Assembly: GCF_031877795.1 (NCBI RefSeq)
Contig: NC_133948.1
Span: 12,198,948-12,262,947, forward strand
Length of the DNA stretch: 64,000 nucleotides
From: Strix aluco
Lineage: Eukaryota; Chordata; Aves; Strigiformes; Strigidae
Reading direction: 5' to 3'
How positions within the stretch are numbered: the stretch's first letter is position 1; the number at the start of each line of letters is the position of its first letter. The notes under the pieces were generated by a model. That model had not been told where the DNA came from and did no database searches. It was given only the letters and a program-made list of their open reading frames with translations. Of this stretch, positions 1 through 12,685 are shown one piece after another. The position numbers and the translations under genes are program-made.

Positions 1-359
1 GAATTAAGGTACTGCACTTCTGAATAACAAAGTCCCATTGCAAAGGCTAGAAACTGAGGACACGAACATTTTACATAAGCTTCTCCAGTCAGGTAACATT
101 CATTGCAACCTGCCACTTATAACTGATAATTAACACCCAATTCCAATTAAAATAAATTGCCAGTTGAACAAGAAATAAGATGTGTAAACCCACGTCCTGA
201 AAAAGCCAGAAATATTTGGCAGAAATGTCAGTTCTATCTGTCCTTTGACAAAGTATTTCAAACTGTGAATTCAGCACTGTGGTATTTTCCTCTTAAGACC
301 TTAAACTAAAGTTTCATCTTTAGTTTTCACAGAAAAATGGTTGGGTTTAGGTTTCTTAC

Positions 360-472
360 CTGGGGTCCTGTTGCCCAGTGCTACCTCTTCCATACAGAGG
401 AATAACTTTATCTCGACTGATTCCTGCTTTGCATACAGGACACACTTGTCTGTTTGGCCTGGTCTCTAGCCA
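360..472 (-). CDS. RNF185: RNF185 third coding exon (end of [21 protein letters not shown])
   Basis: Acceptor TTTCTTTTAG is followed by TGG CTA GAG ACC..., encoding the last RING Cys pair (CPVC) and the conserved stretch up to GQQDP. The exon ends with a split Arg codon (AG) before donor GTAAGA at 359-354. Confidence 0.93.
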
Positions 473-2980
473 CTAAAAGAAAGGAAATTATAAGAAAACT
501 AGTACAAGACCATGAAAACAACAACATGCAAACCTCATTTGTAGCCAGGCAGAGAAACTTTAGCAATTTCTCAGAAAGCCATGGAGCAAAACATTTTAAT
601 AAGGGCCAAGTACTCTCCAGAGTGGAGTTGGCATTTTGGCTGTTTTTCTGGTATAATCCACTTGCTGATGTGTACACATTCAGAACTGCACTGGAGTAAA
701 ATATGAAGAAAAACAGTACCAACAGTCCTGCGTAGGCCAAAGGCTAGTGTAGATACCCTCCTTTCATTTATCTTTTCTATAATTGTACCACAATGTAAAA
801 CACTACATATGCAGAGAAATACACTCAACACTTAAGCCTGCAAACTAAACCCCTACAGTAACTGCCTACAGTAACTCTCCTACCAAAACTGGGAATGCTC
901 GGTGTTTAAGAAACTCAAAAGTGGGAGGCAAGTGGAACAGAAGCTAAGTTTCCTTTATGCCGAAAGAGCAGATTGCAAGGTGTTGCGCATGAAGTTGCAT
1001 TAGCACATTGCGGTTGCCCTGGAGAGAAAGAAGTGCATTTGAAAAGAGGGGGATACTCCAGAGAACCAAGGGCTTTATTGAGTAACAGGAGCTGATGAAA
1101 GACAAAGTAAAAGAAAACCTGTCTTACCTGGTGTAAACAAGGCCAACTGTGAGCATTCCCAGGACAATTTGTTCACAGAGCAGAAAAAGAGGGGAAAATA
1201 GAATTAGTTACTGACAGCTCTATCCAACAAATGTATAAAGTGTACCCAGATAGCGCAGCTTGGAGACAACAGAATCCTGGAATCCAGACGGGCCAGTTCC
1301 ATAACCTCCCATTAAAATAACTTTTGAAAGCACAGCCCAAGCCCAATCTCCACTGATCTTTTCAGGTTATGCAATCTAACTAAGTTGCTAACGTGATTCT
1401 CTGCATATCACCTTTGATTCTTGGGTCCTCATCCATACCAAAGGCCTATACAGAAGCTTAATTAATCTTAGTGTTTACTGTACAGATTTTCTCTTCTGAT
1501 ACCATGAAAAGATATCCCTGAGCTAAGATGCAAATGAGGAAGGTGTCAGTAGTGATACTTCAGGATCTTAAAAGAAGTCATGCAAGAAACATTTAGATAA
1601 AACATCGGCCACATTCACACAATCATGGAATAACTCGGGCTGGATGGTACCTTGGGTGGCCTGTAGTCCAACTTGATGCTCAGCAGGGTCAGCTATTGAG
1701 ATCAGACCCGGTTGCTCAGGGCAGAGAAATTCCCATTATACAGAACTACTCTTAAGATTCAATTAACATGGCAACTTAAATAAGGTCAAAGACAAACAAG
1801 CAAGCTATGAGATAAAACTGCTAAACAGCCATCTGCTTTCACAGTGTTCTTGACAACACTATTCAGACAAGATACATGCTAATTTTTAAGGTTCCATTCT
1901 TCCAAATCCTTTTGTGGAATAATTTAATCTAATTTAATTTTAACATGCCATCAGCAAGCGATTTTCCATCTCCTCCTAGAATAAAAACCTGGACTTTCAG
2001 ATGTTACATACATATACACAGAAAAAAAAAGTTCTTTTAGGCCTCTTTTTATAAAATAGCATAATTTAGCCTACCATGTAAAACAAACCAAAAACCCAAA
2101 CAACCCCAACCATTTGGCCATGTCAATCCTTAATAACTTTTTAACATTCAAGAAAGAGTATATTCTAGACCAAGTTACCTAAATAAGAAATGCTGCATGC
2201 TTACTATATTTGTGCAGTACATTCCCAAGTCAGATCAAAGAACTGAAAAGTTAGTATTACAACTGCAATACCATGGGAAAAGAGAAATAGCCCACATGTA
2301 AAAGCTTGTTATCTAATTTTATTTTTTTTATGGTTTCAAAGGGAAAAACGGGCAAGCTTGTAGGAAGTATGAAAACTACAATTTGTCCTCCAGAACCTAG
2401 TTTCAGATGCAGGTTTAGGTACACACAGGTTAGAAAGGAATTTAGGTCTGAACAAGGTATCTATGCTAGACCAGACAGCACACATAAAATAACACACATA
2501 ACCAAGCAGAATCAATGAACACTGAACTGTCTATGTGGGGGCCACTCGTTTTTTTGCTTTTACAAAATAATCTAGAAGCATAGGAAGTTTAAAACACAAA
2601 AAACCCACTCCCTGGCACATGAGCCAAAAGGAACAGTGGAGGAGCAAAATCAAACTGCGCCTAAAGCAAAACCATAGTCCCTACTCATTTTATATAAAAG
2701 GCATTTTATTTGACATCTAGAACTATAAAAATCATAGGCTTTTATGTGACCAGAGATAGACGGTGTTCTGGTTTATCTGTGGGGGTCTGAGTACTTACCA
2801 GAAGAGATGTCCACACAAGCTGATAACTGCATCCTTGGCAGTGTCTAAACAGATGTTACATTCAAAAGTATTGTCCTGATTAGCATTGTCCCCAGCACCG
2901 TTACTGCTACTGCTGCCACTGGTCCCTCCAGTACTGGAGTTCTTTGTTGATGCAGAAGTCGTGGGTCCTTTGCTTGCCAT
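360..2980 (-). CDS. RNF185: RNF185, E3 ubiquitin ligase RING finger protein 185 (5' part; three coding exons, 3' end outside window)
   Basis: RNF185 is an ER/mitochondrial-membrane E3 ubiquitin ligase that acts in ER-associated degradation and selective autophagy (family knowledge). Three minus-strand exons join in phase: 2799-2980 (start ATG at 2980, 182 nt), 1128-1146 (19 nt) and 360-472 (113 nt). Together they give the first ~104 residues. The product opens [16 protein letters not shown], has a Ser/Gly/Asn-rich linker, then a complete C3HC4 RING: CNIC, CGH, CWPC and CPVC at about residues 37-85. Beyond the RING it reads [20 protein letters not shown]. All donors are GTAAG-type. The C-terminal part, which in the family carries two transmembrane helices, would lie beyond base 1 and is not visible. 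The start was chosen because MASKG matches the family N-terminus; there is no earlier in-frame ATG in this exon. RNF5 is the paralogue, but the N-terminal wording fits RNF185 better. Confidence 0.95.
1128..1146 (-). CDS. RNF185: RNF185 19-nt microexon (second RING Cys cluster)
   Basis: Between acceptor CACAG (ending at 1147) and donor GTAAGAC (1127-1121) lies T TGG CCT TGT TTA CAC CAG. It completes the split Cys codon and encodes W-P-C-L-H-Q, exactly the residues missing between the two flanking exons. Phase fits on both sides: 182+19 = 201 nt, 67 codons. Confidence 0.9.
1615..1725 (-). mobile_element. Degraded CR1 LINE 3'-end fragment
   Basis: The wording 'catggaataactcgggctgg' followed by 'gtagtccaacttgatgctcag' and 'gttgctcagggc' follows the 3'-terminal region of old avian CR1 copies (…GGCTGGATGG…AGTCCAAC…GCTCAG). 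It lies inside an RNF185 intron. Orientation is assigned from that resemblance; many substitutions are present. Confidence 0.6.
2799..2980 (-). CDS. RNF185: RNF185 first coding exon (start codon, first half of RING)
   Basis: ATG at 2980-2978 begins MASKG. The exon ends ...GHLF plus TG of a split Cys codon, followed by donor GTAAGT (2798-2793). The upstream acceptor is probably the TAG at 2992-2990, which would leave 9 nt of 5' UTR on this exon. Confidence 0.93.
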
Positions 2981-2989
2981 CCTCAAGAA

Positions 2990-5900
2990 CTACCCAGACA
3001 CAAGGTCAAGAAAATTCTCCTGCTGGAATCCTAGCAGTGAGAAAGGGAAAAAAACCCAAACCATCAAACAGCTTCTTGGCATCGCATTCTTGTCCTGTTC
3101 CAAACTGGTAGTGATTTACCTAAGAAGCACTTCAATCCTGTTGTTGATGGTTTTAGTTTAACATAGCCAAGAGGGATCTTTTTTTAGAAACTAAGCTACT
3201 TTAAAGTCCTGTAGTAGGACCTGGCTGATATGTGACCTGTATTTTAAAGTTACTGATAAGCAACTGAGATCCACAGCCAAAACAAACCCATCGTATTTTC
3301 TCATAAATACCATTTGCTATGAGAAGAATGGGCTCACCTAGTCATACATGCTCTTCCAGAAATTCAATGCAAGTCATAACTGTGAGTGCAGTCTGAAATA
3401 GGTTTTAATCATGAAGCAACATACAGTTTGGACAGACTGACTTAATGCATAGTTTTAAGTTCAATGTTCATTAATTTGGAATATTAATGATAAATAATGG
3501 CAAGCAAAGGTGACAGTACTTGATTTGTCTCATCAGCAGTATATTGCTGCTATCACAGCAGTGTGTTGATATGACTATCAAACATCTCTAGTACTTTCAG
3601 TGAGACATTTATAATCTAGTAGTAATGCAGAAGTACTAAAAATTTTAATTTTACTTACATGCTTTCACCTCTCATTAATATAATCATATTTATCAAAGAA
3701 CACCATTTATTTTATTTCAGTAACAACCACCTCCACAGTCTAATTCCTTGATATGCAAATTCCACAGTACCTAAAACTCAGCATAAGGCATTTACGTTTT
3801 CAGAAACAAACACTTTTACCAGTACAAGATTTTTAATCCAAGAACTAAAAAAGTTTCAGAAGTTACAGAAATTAATTCACCAAAACAAAACTGCTTAAAA
3901 TATTCCACTGTGCTTTTCATGAAACACTGACATCATGTTGCTGCTGCAGGGATATGAATACATAGATAAGATTGTCAGAAAGAAACAGGTGATTGTCTGA
4001 ACTTTTTGCAAACAGTTAAGCATTTTAAAAGGGCAACCTGAATATTTCAGAAGCTAATTTATTTGCAAACTTACCCCACAAGCATTAAAGACTTTCCTTA
4101 GTGGTTCCCTCTTTGTAGCAGTGCTGAAGCACAGGTGCAGGGCAGCAAAATAAAACCTCAGTATCTCTAGCTGTTATTGTCAACAGCTTTTTTCATACAA
4201 TACAATCCCACTGCATGGTCATGAAAGCATCATACTCAAGCCTCATGAAGGTATTGCCGTGAAGACACTCAATTACAGCAAGTAAAATATATTTTTGCAG
4301 AGCTTTTTCACTCAGTTACATCATTTTGCACAGTGTCCCAGAAGGGCAGCTTTGTATTCACAGATGCTGTACTTTAACATACATTGCTTTCAGCACTGCT
4401 GACTCTTAGCATTTCACACCATGACTTCATTTACTCTCAGCAGCAATCCAGTTCATTGTACAAAATTAAAATTAATGTTAGTTCAAGACAGATGGAAGTG
4501 CTGCCAGCCCACAAACTACACGTTAAAGACGCCTGGATTTTTCACACATCCTTACTACCAGATTCTTCAGACTATCTTGCTCAGTAGTTTAATGCTTAAA
4601 CCTTACCAACTTAGACCTATAAATATTTGCTGGGAATTAACATCAAGAAAATCTCCTTAAAACTAAGACCTTCAACACACTGTAAAAAACGCTAGCATCA
4701 TTGTGTGGAATGGGCACAAGAAATGTCTGGCTCTTACGTCTTGGCATACAACACAAAGAAAACACGTAGAAGAGGCAAAGAAATGAATTTGTGTCCCTAA
4801 AACCAATGGGGGAAAAAGGTGCTTTTTTTCCATATATTTAACATCAGAAGTCTGGAAACTCATCAAAAAGATAAAATCTGTATCTTCACAAACACCTAAT
4901 TAAAAAACCCTTAGCTTTTAGTAACTATGAAAAATAAATCAATCTTTAGGTTATGAAGAAGGATGATAGAGAAATCAATAGGAATATCAGTAATGTAATG
5001 GAATAAAGATGGTTGAGACAGAAGAAAGATCAAAATGATATAACACAACAGGCACTGAATCTACTCTCCCAGAAGAAGGTCATTCCTTAGTCTGTACTGG
5101 GACCCTCTCCTAATTATTTCTCCATAGGCTGATTGGGCCTGATGAACTATTAGGATATAACCAATTTAAAATATCAAAAACCATAACAAAACACAACAAT
5201 AAAAATAATCAATCTTATTCTGAAAAGCCTTCTCAAACATTTGCTCTTGTCCGTGGAATACTGTTTAACATAATAGGTCTATAACAAGCGCTGTTGGAGT
5301 CTGTTGATCTGCAAATCACACTGCCCATATACAAAGAAGCAAGCATGAAACAGCATCCAATGACTAAACTTACATTTGATAATCATGTATTGTATCACCT
5401 GTGAACGCACAAGTGAATCCTGAAGTTCAACTGCAAATTCAACTCATTCTGAGTGTAGAACAAGCTCAAAATTGTTGAAATGTCACTTGAACTACTTAAA
5501 CTCCAAGACAAAACCTTTTAGGGGGAAAAAAAATCCCCAAACTACAAACTAAAAAAAGAAACAATCAACACAACAGGCCAAACAAACCCCATTTTCATTT
5601 TGATGTAGAGTTCAGAAGGAAGACTGTGAGTACACTGGGCTATAACATGACCTTTGAGGTTAACTAAACAGAATTCAGAGATGCCAGTCCAAGTTTGTTA
5701 AACCCTTGTCCTTTAGATCAGGTCTCCAAATCAACCCCAGACACATGATGAGTAGCAAACAAAACAAGAGAAAGGATATAAAAATCAGTTAACTGCAAGC
5801 ATTCAAAGATTTCCTCTTTTTTCTTTCTTGCTTCTTTGCTCTTTAGATATTTACAGGAAAACAGTATCTTTGTTACTTAAAAGCCATCTATATTAGCTGC

Positions 5901-8070
5901 TTTTTTCCTTTAAATCATGACCCCTATGATATCCCAACAGGATGTTCTGAAAATGACTGAATCACTGACATTTACTACATCCAAGAATCAAGAGTGGCAA
6001 CAGATGAATGGTTAAGAAACAAAGAACCCATTTTCAAGTAGTTTTCCTAAATAAAAAAAAGTCTGGTGGAGCGTGAAGAAGAGATGGAATTGAATATACA
6101 TGTTTAGGGATCCAGCACAAATCCCACTGAGTTGCGTAAAGAATAAGCATGGCTGAAAGAGCTGGTGAAACTGGTCCTCCAAGAAGCAGATGGCACACTG
6201 GGACCTGAAAGTTTCGTGACAACTGAGAGCACAGGAGGTCTATGAAAAAAGTAAGTGCAGGAAACTGCTAAGGTCTATGTACGGTGTATAAATACTGTGT
6301 ATAAATCTCACAGGCAATAAGAAATAAATTTTACTCAATTACTTAAATACTTTAAAAACTAAATCTATAAATCTAGTGGGAGAAACTGCACACCAGGAAA
6401 ATGTGAGCCCAATGGCTACTGTAGAAGATCATGTTTCTGAACTCAGCAAATGAAAAATGACTGCATTTGCCAAAGTACACTGACCTGACTCTAAAAATAC
6501 AAGAGACACTTCAAAACAGACTGGGAGAGTTTCCACCGTAAATTAAACCATACAAAAAAAAAAAAAATCCACTGGAAAACAGCAGGTGAACAATAATTCA
6601 ACTTGAGAAAGACGGAGAGCGAGTACAGATTAGAAGCTCATGTCACCTGTATGAAACAACTGTAGAACACATGTTCACAGCACTACAACATTAGGATGTT
6701 TGAAGTATTTACTTTTTAACCCTCTTTCATGAGCAATGAGAAAAATTTCTGGTGAGGATATAGGACTCTGCCCAGTTTATTAGTAAAACCCAAAGTTTAT
6801 TCCTCTTTGCAATATCTAATACATAACAATGAAATAAAAAGAGTATTGTTGGATGTAAAATTCCACTAGAAAAACACTTTTCCATATATCTTTCCTAACG
6901 AATCTTATTTTATCTAGGATTACTAAAATTGAAACAATCCAAATCTAGTTTGTTTCAGAAACAAGTTCTGATTTACTTTCTGAACTTCTTGCTGTTTAAA
7001 TCAAAAGGAAAACTTGTCAGGTTATTTTTCTTATCACTACAGTGACAATGTCATTTTCAGACACATATGACAAATTTTATAAAAGGAATAGTAACATTAG
7101 AAAATCTATCTAAATTTAAAAATATTACTCAGACTTTACATAAATATACCCACTCATAAGTTTAACAGAAATCTGATTCTTAACCTATTAGAATTGCCTG
7201 GACTTTAAGTTAAACTAACAGGTAACTTTAGCTGATAATTGTTGACAGTGCCTAGAAGTCCATTTACTTCTTGACAGCCATTTTTAGATGTTCTTAGCAA
7301 ATACATGACTGAAGTCCTACTGTCAATCATTAAATACACATTTATCTCTCACTACCTTTTTACTCTATTCTGTCCCCCAAACATGTTACATTTTAACACC
7401 TCAGAAACATTTTCTGAGTTCATCTTTTCACTTCCTGTAACATGTACAGCATCATGTACCCACTTTTTAGGATTACCATGCAGTGGTCCCAACATACAAG
7501 TTTACATGACCACTAGGTCTTGCAAAATCAGCCATTTGCCTGACAGACCAACGTGCCCTTGCTTGGCCTCATTTCATTAATTGGGATTCTGCAAGGTATG
7601 TCTGTGTTACAGTTGCTGCTTCCAGGATAAGAGCCCTGCTGAGAGGCAGTTTTGGCAACTCTACAGATTCAGTATACCTCAGAAATGCAAGACAGTGTTA
7701 CAAACTATCCAAGAAAGCAAGTCCTGAAAGTAATTCTTTTTTTAAAAAACATTCCATAAAAGTGTAATATAGACTCCAAGAAAACATTGCACAATTCTTT
7801 AAACAAATATTTTATCTTCTTACTCATTAAGTCCAAAGGAAAAAAAAAGAAAGAAAATTGATATAACCAGTTGGGTAATACTGCCTGAGCATTTTCCTGG
7901 TTTGGAGTGTTATGTAAAATATTAAATGGCCTCTAAATGGGCTAACCAGGTTAGCAGCAAAATGTAAAAATCAAACAAAATAGTTATGATGTGGGTTATG
8001 AAGTAATAAGCCATTCCCAACAGGACAAAAAAAAAAAAAAGAAAAGACACGTAGCAGAAGCTATCGCTTT
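2990..8070 (-). other. RNF185: RNF185 5' intron (non-coding stretch)
   Basis: About 5 kb of AT-rich DNA between the first coding exon and the CpG-island promoter. No coding segment, RNA gene or large repeat was recognised. It contains A-rich runs, for example near 6545 and 8027-8041, and scattered short ORFs without codon signal. A non-coding 5' UTR exon could be hidden here. Confidence 0.6.
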
Positions 8071-8950
8071 GCGGCCATACCTAGAGCCGGACATTTATCT
8101 ACCGCGAACGGGCGCTTCTCCTCGCAGAGGGTTTCAGCTCTGCCTCAGAGCGCGGGGCCAGGCACCGGCAAGGCCGCTGAACCCGGGGATTTCGGAGGAA
8201 AACCCTCGCAGGCGGCGCCGGGCCCTGCGCGCCGCGGCGGCGGCGAACCCCGGGCCGGAGCTCCGGCAGCGAGGGCGGCACACGCCGGGCCCGCCGGGGC
8301 GCTGGGCGGGCACCGGGGCTGCGGGACCAGGGCCGGAGCCGGGCTGGCGAAGGCCGGGGCTCCCGCGGCGCCCCTCGTCCCGCTCCGCCCGCCCCCGCCT
8401 CGCTCGTCTCAAACGGGCTCAGGCGGCTCCGGCCTTCCAGCGGCCCCCGGGCACGGCTCGGCCCCGCTCCCGCTCCCTTCGCGCCTCAAAGCCGCCGCCC
8501 GGCCTCGGCTCCCCCCCGCCCCTCCGCCCCTAAGCCGGGATCCGCTCGGCTCACCGGCGGGTCTCGCTGCTCCCCCGCAGCAGCCCCGAGCCGCTCCCCT
8601 GCCAGCGGCCGCCGTCACCTGACCGCCCGGAAGCCCGGCCCTGACGGAAGGGACCGGCCTCCCCGCTGCCGCGCCGGGCCGCGAGGCCGCGTTCCGCCCG
8701 CCCGGGGCTGCCCCGGGTTGCCCCGCGCCCCCGGGTTGCCCCACCGGGCGGCTGCTGGGAAACGGAGCAGCGGTGCCGCGGGCCGGGTGCGGGGTGTCGC
8801 GGGGGGCGGTTAGCGCTGCCGGGCTGCCCGCCCTTCCGCCGGGCCCCCGAAGCGGACCCCGGGCCGGTTGTTACCTCAGCGAGGGAACCGCTCCGGTGCG
8901 TTCAGCCCCTGCTCAGTCACCACCACCACAACCCCTGCCTGCGCGCTGTT
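8070..8950 (-). promoter_or_regulatory. RNF185: CpG-island promoter of RNF185 (non-coding first exon inside)
   Basis: Abrupt change from AT-rich intron to very GC- and CpG-rich DNA, no TATA box. Position and spacing fit the promoter and non-coding first exon of the leftward RNF185 gene. Minus-strand donor candidates are CCG|GTGAGC near 8553-8548, CAG|GTGACG near 8620 and GAG|GTAACA near 8875. The sequence alone does not decide among them. No plus-strand gene could be linked to this island, although CpG-island promoters are often bidirectional. Confidence 0.7.
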
Positions 8951-11900
8951 TCTCTTGCAGTTTTGCTGCCTGCTCATGGTGAGGTGTTGCGGGGGCTGTG
9001 TCCAAACGCCTGCCTCTAAAAGAGCAAAAACTACATATCGCCAACAGCAGCGAATGTTCGGGCCAAGCAGGGAAGGAAGGAAGGCGGCAGCTTTGAGGGA
9101 AACAAATTGTTCAAATGTGTGTGCAGAGTGCTAAGGTCCGAGCAGAGGAGCATCTCCAGGATGGGAATAGAGAGCTTTATAAAGGTATTTACACATCTGT
9201 GAGGAACCACAGAGACAAAGGGAGGGAGAAGAGGGGGCCTGGTGTGTGAAGGAGAGGGTCAGAGCTGAGAGAGGTCACCAAGAAGGCATCTCTGAAGGGT
9301 TTTGTCCCTGCTCTGAGAACACCCCACCAGTTCTCAGGACACCAAGGCAGAAAACAGCACAAAATTACTTGCTGTTTTACACAGTGGAGAATGGGTGATT
9401 CCTAAACCAAGGTCTCCCCCTAAAAGCAACTCTTACAAGGGAGTAGTTAAGGTAAGAAGTGGAGGGAGGTTGGTGCCAAGGGAGCCTATCAGAAGGAGAC
9501 TGAGGATGTTGTCAGAGGCCTGTCTACTGGCTGGTGGCCTGAGACTACCCAACTCTAGTGTTCAGCAATATAAAACCACAGCTGTATCGTGTTGCTTTCA
9601 GTAGCATGTTGGCTTGGCAAGACCCGTGTCAAAATGGTCATCCAGCAGCCCAGCTGGAATTACCATACATGTTAACATATCATACTGGAAAATTTGTAGT
9701 TGAGAGGAAGATGGAGATAATATCTGAAAATTAGAGTACTCATGGCATTAGAACACAGGTTGTAAAGCTGTCCTACCCACACTAGCAGTGTATTTGCTGT
9801 CTGTGAAAATTTCTCTGACAAAGCAGGTGATCTCATTTTCAACAAGACAGTAAAGCAACACAGTTTGGCACAGCTTCAGTATTCAAGCAAAAATTTGGCA
9901 TCTCAGTGTAGTAGTATCTGATTAGTAAGAAGTTAACAAGGCCCCAAAGGTATAAATGGTATTCTTCAGAGGCTGGTTAAAACAAGGATGAGCTTGTGAA
10001 GTTTGGACCAGCTTGGACTAGTCACCGTGTATGTCTAGAGTCAAAAGAATTTCAGTATAAAAAGTAAAAAGAGGTTTATTTTGGTGTAATAATCATGGGA
10101 ATAACGCTCAGAACAGTCTTTGTTGTTTGGGTGTCATATGAGAACTAAAGCAACCTGAAAAGAAACACAGTTACTGCCACAGACAACATAGCCAGTGAAT
10201 ATTTTCACTGCCCAGTGATAATTTTGACATTTTATTTATGTTTTAAGTCTCAGAAGAATGGAATATTATTATGCATTTCTATAATGACTTGTTTACAGTA
10301 CCCCTGTTCCACTTATAGCAAGTGTTTTCTTCTTAAAACGGAAAAGATGCAGAGGCAGGCAATGAATAAGATTGGGTGAATGGAAAGGGTGGTATACAAG
10401 AAGAGAATGAAAATGTTAATCTTGTTTACAGCTAAGGTTAACAGGAGGGGAACAGCCTTGTATAATACAGTAGGTCAGCTGGAGAATATACATGGGATAT
10501 TCAGATTTACTCCCCTTGGCGAAGAATAATTACGTTGAATGGTGATAATAAGTGATGCAAGGGAACGCTTTCCTTATCAAAGCTAGGAATTCAGCTTTCA
10601 AAGAGCTATATACCATGTGCACAATGAGAATAGAAATATCATTTATATTTATGTATATTCTAATGGTGATATGTGTATCATTCTTCATTGTAGCTGGTAG
10701 CCAGTAATTGCTTAGAGTTAGAAAACCCTTGTGCCCTGGTTGCCAGTTCATTCTCATGGTGTGCATGACAATAAATCACTTTGATTTATTCACTTTTTCA
10801 TGATCTAAGTCACAAGATTGTCAAATATAATGTTGATATTTATGGTACACATAATCCCCTCCTAAAATTCTTAATTATGAGTGTCTTACATGTATCACAA
10901 ATCCAAGTCCTTGAACCTCTTTATCAGTATTTTTCTCATCAATTCTCCCTGGTTACTTGTATTTTAAACCCAATGGTATCTTAATTCAGTATTAAATCAT
11001 GTCTGGGAATACTCTTCCTTCCTTGAAATTTCCATGCAAAAGAGTTCCTATCTGTCTGTGGCCTTTTGCCTTTGTTCAGCAACAGCCATTTCCAAGAGCT
11101 TCTGCTCATTTCACTTTTCTGTTTTCAATACCACACCAGAAAGGTGGGAGACTATACAGCTATTTCTGGTATGTGACATGCATCCATCTGGTTTTTTTCT
11201 GGATCGTATCTCTGGAAACTGCCATATTTCAAAGAGTAGGCCCATAAGCACACTGCAATGTGCCTGATCTGCTTGAGTTAAACATGCTTTGAAGCATCTG
11301 GTGCTTGACATCTGTGAAGGCAAATAATCGAGCCGAAACATGGTCACAATCTGTTATAGAAACCCCCATGTGTCTAACAGCCAGTTAGAAGGAAATGGCC
11401 AGAAGAGTATTGTTAAGTCAAGATGAAAGATCCACCAAGGCATGTTGGTTAAGAGCATTAATAGAACATCTCCCATGCAATCTTCAGGTTTTTTGAGTTA
11501 AAGTTTTAATGCCTTTTTAGAGGTCAATTTGTTATCCTTGGAACTTGTCATTCCATATTTATGGACAAAGCAGCTGCAAAAGGCACAGGCAGAGGAGATG
11601 CATGTTTTCTTTCCCCTGCCAGAGGTGGAGATATTAGATGCTTTTTGCCTGATACAGTTTACATATCTTAATGAATCTTGTGTGTCTAGTTTCTTACCTG
11701 CTTTTGAAAGATAACTTCCTACAGCAGATGGATCCCATCCTATCTCATGCTTTCGAGGTAGAAGATTTTTGAGCTGTCTACAACATAAGAACGTCTGACT
11801 CTCTATCAAAAACTTAATTTGAGTGCTGTCAGTATTTCTGAAGTAGTGAAATTACCATCTCACAAAATGTGATAAAATGCTGAGAATTTTATTACAGTCG

Positions 11901-12400
11901 CTTGCTCCTTTCACATCCTTATCCTTTAATGCCAAGTATTCTCTCTTTCTCTACAAACACAAAAGCAGTATGGGCTTTCTGGTATCACTGGTATTTTTCA
12001 CTCTTAATTTGTGTGAGTTGTTACATCTGAGAAATGTCAAGATATTTTCCTGTACAGCACACGTGAAAGGAGGCTGTCCACCAACAGATGGATGCTCAAA
12101 CAAGCCATGTTTACTTTCAACAATTTCCCACCGGTGGGCACCGCTGTTCCAGGTAGCACAAACCCAAAGAACAGGCAGTGGGAAACAGCAGTTGGGCCGC
12201 CCCGGTCCCCTCACTGCCCTCCTGGGGTTTCTCAGCACGGGCAGCACTGGCACCAACACCTAGCAGCACCGTCTGCCCTGCTCTCCTCTGGAGGCTGGTA
12301 CAAATATCCAGCATAAATATTTATTTTTCACGGTATCTCACAATTCTGTGTACGACACTCAGTTCCTCGTGGTTCCTTCCATTTATACGCTCGTTCCCAG
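8951..12400. other. Intergenic spacer between RNF185 and CUSTOS promoters
   Basis: About 3.4 kb without a supportable gene. Short ORFs (for example 11034-11267 and 11877-12263) lack codon periodicity, splice partners or recognisable protein similarity. In human the neighbour of CUSTOS on this side is OASL; no OASL-like coding sequence was seen here. The region is ordinary AT-rich DNA until GC content rises after about 12.2 kb. Confidence 0.6.
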
Positions 12401-12601
12401 GCTTTCTTGTGTTTTGGGAAGACCTGGCCTGCAGCCCACAGCACGCCGCTGCCGCCCCGCCCGCTCCCCTGCTTTTCCCGTTAGCGCAGCCTTCACCCGG
12501 CCTCTTTCACGAAGAAGTGAAGACACCGCCTTCGTCAATGCCCATGGCGGCCCCCGGGGGCGGCCCCGCCGCGGACATCTTGTGGGAGGCTGCCCCGCTG
12601 G

Positions 12602-12620
12602 ACTGCAGCCCCCAGCATGC
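12602..12620 (+). promoter_or_regulatory. ZNF143/THAP11 (SBS)-like site
   Basis: ACTGCAGCCCCCAGCATGC fits the ACTACAnnTCCCAGCATGC consensus at most positions, including the whole CCCAGCATGC half. It lies 58 nt upstream of the CUSTOS ATG. Functional use is inferred. Confidence 0.6.
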
Positions 12621-12635
12621 TCCGCGGCCGGCCCC

Positions 12636-12654
12636 ACTACAGCGCCCAGCGTCC
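12636..12654 (+). promoter_or_regulatory. Second ZNF143/THAP11-like site
   Basis: ACTACAGCGCCCAGCGTCC retains the ACTACA half and CCCAGC core of the same consensus, in the same orientation, 34 nt after the first. The 3' end diverges from GCATGC. Confidence 0.5.
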
Positions 12655-12673
12655 CCCGCGGCTGCCGCGCCTT

Positions 12674-12685
12674 CAAGATGGCGGC
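12674..12685 (+). promoter_or_regulatory. CUSTOS: YY1-like site overlapping the CUSTOS start codon
   Basis: CAAGATGGCGGC is the canonical YY1 motif, and its ATG is the CUSTOS start codon. YY1 sites are often found just downstream of the transcription start in housekeeping genes, so the 5' UTR may be very short. Confidence 0.6.

Noticed and set aside
7991-8744. Long frames in the RNF185 CpG island on both strands
   Set aside because: GC-driven lack of stops, low-complexity Arg/Pro/Gly composition, no similarity or splice logic.
11877-12263. 128-codon plus-strand frame in the RNF185-CUSTOS spacer
   Set aside because: No recognisable motif, overlapped by an antisense frame of similar length; looks like chance.
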